Below are positions 60,925-64,000 of a DNA stretch of 64,000 nt, piece after piece. Each line of letters opens with the position of its first letter. Position 1 is the stretch's first letter. The notes under the pieces are model-generated. The model was not told the origin of the DNA. It ran no database searches and saw only the letters and a program-made list of their open reading frames with translations. Made by a program: the position numbers and the translations under genes. Source of the DNA: Xanthomonas sp. (GTDB lineage Bacteria; Pseudomonadota; Gammaproteobacteria; Xanthomonadales; Xanthomonadaceae). Location of the stretch: positions 62,001-126,000 of the forward strand of contig NZ_JAFIWC010000016.1 in assembly GCF_017163755.1 (NCBI RefSeq). The letters run 5' to 3'.

Positions 60925-63425
60925 AGGCGCGCGCCCTCGCCCGCCGCCACCCGCAGCAGGTCGGCGAACACCCCCGCCGCGGTGACTTCCGGACCGGCGC
61001 CGGGCCCTTGCACCACCAGCGGGTTGTCGCAGTAGCGGCGCGTGGTGAACTGCACCACGTTGTCGGTCAGGCGCAGGTTGGCGAAGGCGTGCGCGGCCGG
61101 CAGCTCGACCAGGCCGACGCTGGGCGCGCGTTGCGGCGACAGCTGGGCCACGTAGCGCAGCACGCAGCCGCGCGCCTTCGCCGCCGCCAGCCGCTGCGCG
61201 AACGCCGCGTCCACCTGGTGCAGCTGCGCCATGAACTCCTCGACGCTGGCCTGGCGCAGCGCCTCGGGCACCAGGCTCTCCACCGCCACGTCCTCCAGGC
61301 TCAGTTCGCGCCCGGCCTCGCGCGCCAGGATCACCAGCTTGCGCGCCACGTCGATGCCGGACAGGTCGTCGCGCGGATCCGGTTCGGTATAGCCCATGCC
61401 GCGCGCGTCGGCGACCAGCTGCGAGAACGGCGCGCTGCCGTCGTACTTGTTGAACAGCCAGGCCAGGGTGCCGGAGAAGATGCCTTCGATCGCGGTCACC
61501 TCGTCGCCGGTGTCGACCAGGTCGCGCAGCGTGGTGATCACCGGCAGGCCGGCGCCGACCGTGGCCTCGTAGCGGAAGCGCGCGCCGCTGGCCGCGGCCG
61601 CGGCGCGGATCGCGTGGAAACGCGCCAGCGGGCCGGCGCCGGCCTGCTTGTTCGGGGTCACCACATGGATGCCGGCGGCCAGCCAGCCGGAATAGCGGTC
61701 GGCGACCTCGGCGCTGCCGCTGCAATCGATGATCACCGCATGCGGCAGGTGCGCCGACAGCAGGTGCGCGGTGAACGCGTCCAGGTCGGTGGCCTGCTGG
61801 CCGCCGGCGAAGGCCTGGCGCCAGTCGCCGGTCACCGCGCGCGTCTCCAGCAGCATGCTGCCGCGCGCGGCGATCGCGCGCAGGCGCAGGTCCAGGTTGG
61901 CCTTGGCCAGCAGCTGCGGCTGTGCGCTGCGCAACTGGTCCAGCAGCGCGGCGCCGACGTTGCCCGGGCCGATCACGCCGACCGAGAAGGTCTGCGGCGA
62001 CAGCCAGAACCCGGCGTGCGCGGCGCGCAGCGCCTTGGTCGCGTGGGCGCTGTCGATCGCCACCGAGATGTTGCGCTCCGACGAGCCCTGCGCGATCGCC
62101 AGGATGTTGACCTGGGCGCGGCCCAGCGATTCGAACAGGCGCGCGGCCACGCCCGGCTGCCCGGCCATGCCGTCGCCGACCGCGGCCAGCACGCTGATGC
62201 CGGTGGTCAGCTGCACCCGCTGCACCTGGCCGAGCACCAGTTCGTGGGCGAACGCCGACAGCAGCGCATCGCGCGCGCGCTCGGATTCGTTCTGCCGCAC
62301 CACGCAGCAGATCGAATGCTCCGAGGAACCCTGCGAGATCATCACCACCGACACCCGCGCGTTGCGCAGCGCGGCGAACACGCGCTCGGCGGTGCCGGGC
62401 ACGCCGATCAGGCCGGTGCCCTCCAGGTTCAGCACCGCCAGGTCCGGGCTCAGGGTCAGGCCCTTGATCGGCCCGCTGCTGGTGCTGCTGGCGGTGATGC
62501 GGGTACCCGGATGCTCGGGCTGGAAGGTGTTGCGGATGATGATCGGCAGCCCGCGCTCGATCGCCGGCGACATGGTCTGCGGATGCACCACCTTGGCGCC
62601 GAAGTAGGCCAGTTCGCAGGCCTCGTCGTAGCTGAGCGTCTCCAGCTGCACCGCTTCGGGCACCACCCGCGGATCGGCCGACAGCACGCCGTCGACGTCG
62701 GTCCAGATATGCAGTTCGTCGGCGTTGAACAGCGCGGCGAAGATCGCGCCGGAATAGTCGCTGCCGTTGCGGCCCAGGGTGGTGATGCGGCCGGCGCGGT
62801 CGCGGGCGACGAAGCCGGTGACCACCACGCGCCGCTGCGGATTCTGCTCGCGCCACTGCGCCAGCCGCTGCGCGCTCGCCGCCCAGTCCACGTCCACGCC
62901 GAGCTCGCCGCGATCGACCACCAGCACCTCGCGCGCGTCCAGCACCGCGCAGTCCTCGCCCAGCGCGCGCAGGTGCTCGCCCAGCAGCTGCGCCGAATAC
63001 ACCTCGCCCAGCCCCTGCACGCGGTCGAGCACCTCGCGCGGCAGTTCGCCGATCACCGCCAGCGCGGCCAGGATCTCGGCCAGGTGCTCGAAGCGCGCGT
63101 CCAGCCATTCGACCGTGGCCCCGGAATGCTCGCCGAGCAGCGATACCGCCGCGGCGCGATGGCGGGCGCGGGTCTCGTGCCAGCGCTCGCGCCATTCGCC
63201 GTTCTCCTGCGCGGCCAGCTCGGCCAGCTCGATCAGCGCATCGGTGACGCCCTTCATCGCCGAGACCACGGTGACCTGCATGGTTTCCCCGCGCGCCAGC
63301 AGCAGCGCGGCGACGTGCCGGTAGCAATCGGCGTTGGCCACCGAGGTGCCGCCGAACTTGTGTACGACCGTGGGCGCGACGGCGGATGCGGGCTGTGGGG
63401 ATGCGGCAACGGCGGGGGACGACAT
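60921..63425 (-). CDS. thrA: Bifunctional aspartokinase / homoserine dehydrogenase
   Basis: 834 aa fusion. The aspartokinase domain (~1-290) has [16 protein letters not shown] and [19 protein letters not shown]; two ACT regulatory segments follow (~310-470, [49 protein letters not shown]). The homoserine dehydrogenase domain (~480-834) has [45 protein letters not shown] and [21 protein letters not shown]. Start ATG at 63423-63425 with GAGGT upstream. First enzyme of the thr operon, under a leader region. Confidence 0.98.
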   Translation of the reverse strand: MSSPAVAASPQPASAVAPTVVHKFGGTSVANADCYRHVAALLLARGETMQVTVVSAMKGVTDALIELAELAAQENGEWRERWHETRARHRAAAVSLLGEHSGATVEWLDARFEHLAEILAALAVIGELPREVLDRVQGLGEVYSAQLLGEHLRALGEDCAVLDAREVLVVDRGELGVDVDWAASAQRLAQWREQNPQRRVVVTGFVARDRAGRITTLGRNGSDYSGAIFAALFNADELHIWTDVDGVLSADPRVVPEAVQLETLSYDEACELAYFGAKVVHPQTMSPAIERGLPIIIRNTFQPEHPGTRITASSTSSGPIKGLTLSPDLAVLNLEGTGLIGVPGTAERVFAALRNARVSVVMISQGSSEHSICCVVRQNESERARDALLSAFAHELVLGQVQRVQLTTGISVLAAVGDGMAGQPGVAARLFESLGRAQVNILAIAQGSSERNISVAIDSAHATKALRAAHAGFWLSPQTFSVGVIGPGNVGAALLDQLRSAQPQLLAKANLDLRLRAIAARGSMLLETRAVTGDWRQAFAGGQQATDLDAFTAHLLSAHLPHAVIIDCSGSAEVADRYSGWLAAGIHVVTPNKQAGAGPLARFHAIRAAAAASGARFRYEATVGAGLPVITTLRDLVDTGDEVTAIEGIFSGTLAWLFNKYDGSAPFSQLVADARGMGYTEPDPRDDLSGIDVARKLVILAREAGRELSLEDVAVESLVPEALRQASVEEFMAQLHQVDAAFAQRLAAAKARGCVLRYVAQLSPQRAPSVGLVELPAAHAFANLRLTDNVVQFTTRRYCDNPLVVQGPGAGPEVTAAGVFADLLRVAAGEGARL

Positions 63426-63513
63426 GGGTGACCTCTGGTTGGAGGCCCCGTTCGCATCAGGCTGCCGGGCTTCCCCGCATCCTGACTCGGGTGCGGGGCC
63501 GTGGTTTCGGGAC

Positions 63514-63612
63514 TTACACGAAAACGACGGGGCGCACCGGGCGAATGGTGTGGGTGGTAATACCGGTGCTAATGCGGCGCGCATGCGTGGCCGCGTGCCG
63601 CAACGGCGACAC
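63514..63612 (-). promoter_or_regulatory. thr leader peptide region (attenuator-like), start codon uncertain
   Basis: The minus-strand frame ending TAA at 63514-63516 reads RRISTGITTHTIRPVRPVVFV, close to enterobacterial ThrL (RISTTITTTI), with clustered Thr and Ile codons at 89-130 nt before thrA. An in-frame GTG exists at 63610-63612 and a TTG at 63601-63603, but neither has a ribosome site. An ATG at 63582-63584 sits 2 nt out of frame. Between leader and thrA, GGCCCCGCA can pair with TGCGGGG (63473-63498) or, as GGCCCCG, with CGGGGCC at 63444-63450. These competing hairpins are typical of attenuators. Confidence 0.7.
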
Positions 63613-63800
63613 AGGGGCAACGGAACGGGCGGCGGGCATCGGCATGGACGCCAAGAGACATCATCGCCTCGCCCGCTGTCAAGCGTCCGCGCCGCCTGCC
63701 TGCGCGCCGCCGGCACGGTTGCTGTTGCAACCGATCCGCCGCATGGCCGCGGCCGCCTGCAATGCATGAATCCGGGCCGCCAGGCGGGCGCTGCACGGAC

Positions 63801-63840
63801 GAAGAAAAGCCCACGGCGACCGGTCGTCGCGCGTGGGCTG
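63801..63840 (-). terminator. Rho-independent terminator of the right-edge gene
   Basis: On the minus strand AGCCCACG...CGTGGGCT forms an 8-bp stem (63832-63839 with 63808-63815), closed by TTTTCTTC. It lies ~75-110 nt downstream of the stop of the right-edge gene and insulates it from the thr leader. Confidence 0.75.
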
Positions 63841-63913
63841 TGTGCAGCGGGATACGCGGCATTTGCGCAAATCCCCGCGGGCGGCGCCGTCAGGCGCACG
63901 CCGCCCGCGTCGG

Positions 63914-64000
63914 TCAGTGCTGCTGGTCCTGCGGCTTGTCGGTGGTCGGCTCCGGCGGCGTGGTGGTCGTCGGGTTCTCGCCGGTGGTGGTCCCGGTGGG
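63914..64000 (-). CDS. C-terminus of a Pro/Thr-rich protein (runs off right edge)
   Basis: Only 28 codons and a TGA stop are visible. They read PTGTTTGENPTTTTPPEPTT then DKPQDQQH, a low-complexity tail. No domain can be identified. A terminator follows, and a perfect 10-bp stem (GCGGGCGGCG/CGCCGCCCGC near 63878-63910) lies just after the stop. Confidence 0.6.
   Translation of the reverse strand, partial: PTGTTTGENPTTTTPPEPTTDKPQDQQH

Overview
The window is high-GC DNA of a gammaproteobacterium of the family Xanthomonadaceae, most likely Xanthomonas. The evidence is the gene order carA-carB-greA-rpfE-like-recJ, the his operon headed by a TrpR-like gene, thrABC, the many intergenic repeats of the kind seen in this family, and the amino-acid similarity of nearly every protein. 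No rRNA, tRNA, CRISPR array, prophage or insertion sequence was found. About 55 protein genes are supported, mostly housekeeping metabolism, with small accessory blocks and unusually rich repeat DNA between genes.

Layout. 1-7304 (minus): dapB, carA, a four-helix-bundle (S23/IVS family) gene wedged between carA and carB, carB, greA, an rpfE-like gene and the start of recJ. This is the edge of the rpf region known in Xanthomonas. 7305-10269: REP-rich spacer, MOSC protein, PLP aminotransferase, small exported protein. 10367-10515: frameshifted remnant of a short-chain dehydrogenase. 10552-12952: feoA-feoB-Cys-rich protein under a likely Fur box. 13046-17843: enoyl/methylglutaconyl-CoA hydratase, VOC protein, HMG-CoA lyase (leucine/isovalerate breakdown) and a PAS-GGDEF-EAL protein, all overlapping. 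17920-20379: TetR regulator and alpha/beta hydrolase divergent from a short-chain dehydrogenase, with two identical palindromes. 20480-23796: EF-P-like YeiP, a small secreted protein, DUF4105-type and DUF2388-type exported proteins. 23935-26902: D-2-hydroxyglutarate dehydrogenase divergent from serA. 26937-28107: tandem array of ~310-bp repeats. 28060-33948: Nudix hydrolase, two paralogous amino-acid permeases (a strong sigma-54-type promoter precedes the first), and mtnB-mtnD-mtnC of methionine salvage.

34276-41460 is a carbohydrate-utilisation locus: LacI regulator, exported GH92 alpha-mannosidase and a divergent TonB-dependent receptor, with three copies of a TTTAGATCGAT box between them. 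41763-45234: exported C13 (legumain/caspase-like) peptidase, REP tandem repeats, exported metallophosphoesterase. 45311-52799 (minus): TrpR-like regulator-hisG-D-C-B-H-A-F-IE, tightly overlapped. 53264-57474: hisS, an FNR-type Fe-S regulator, GNAT acetyltransferase, small conserved protein, exported L,D-transpeptidase-like protein. 57582-63612 (minus): thr leader, thrA, thrB and thrC; a 1-kb structured insertion separates thrB from thrC. A Pro/Thr-rich gene enters from the right edge.

The most unusual features are in the non-coding DNA. Inverted heptamer arrays (GGGACTC/GGGAATC type) occur at three loci. One encloses the S23-family gene inside the car operon and has rewritten the C-termini of CarA and of that protein. 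A large nested palindrome (two 222-nt arms flanked by complementary hexanucleotide microsatellites) sits between thrB and thrC. A thr leader is visible whose reading frame seems broken by a GC dinucleotide at its expected start.
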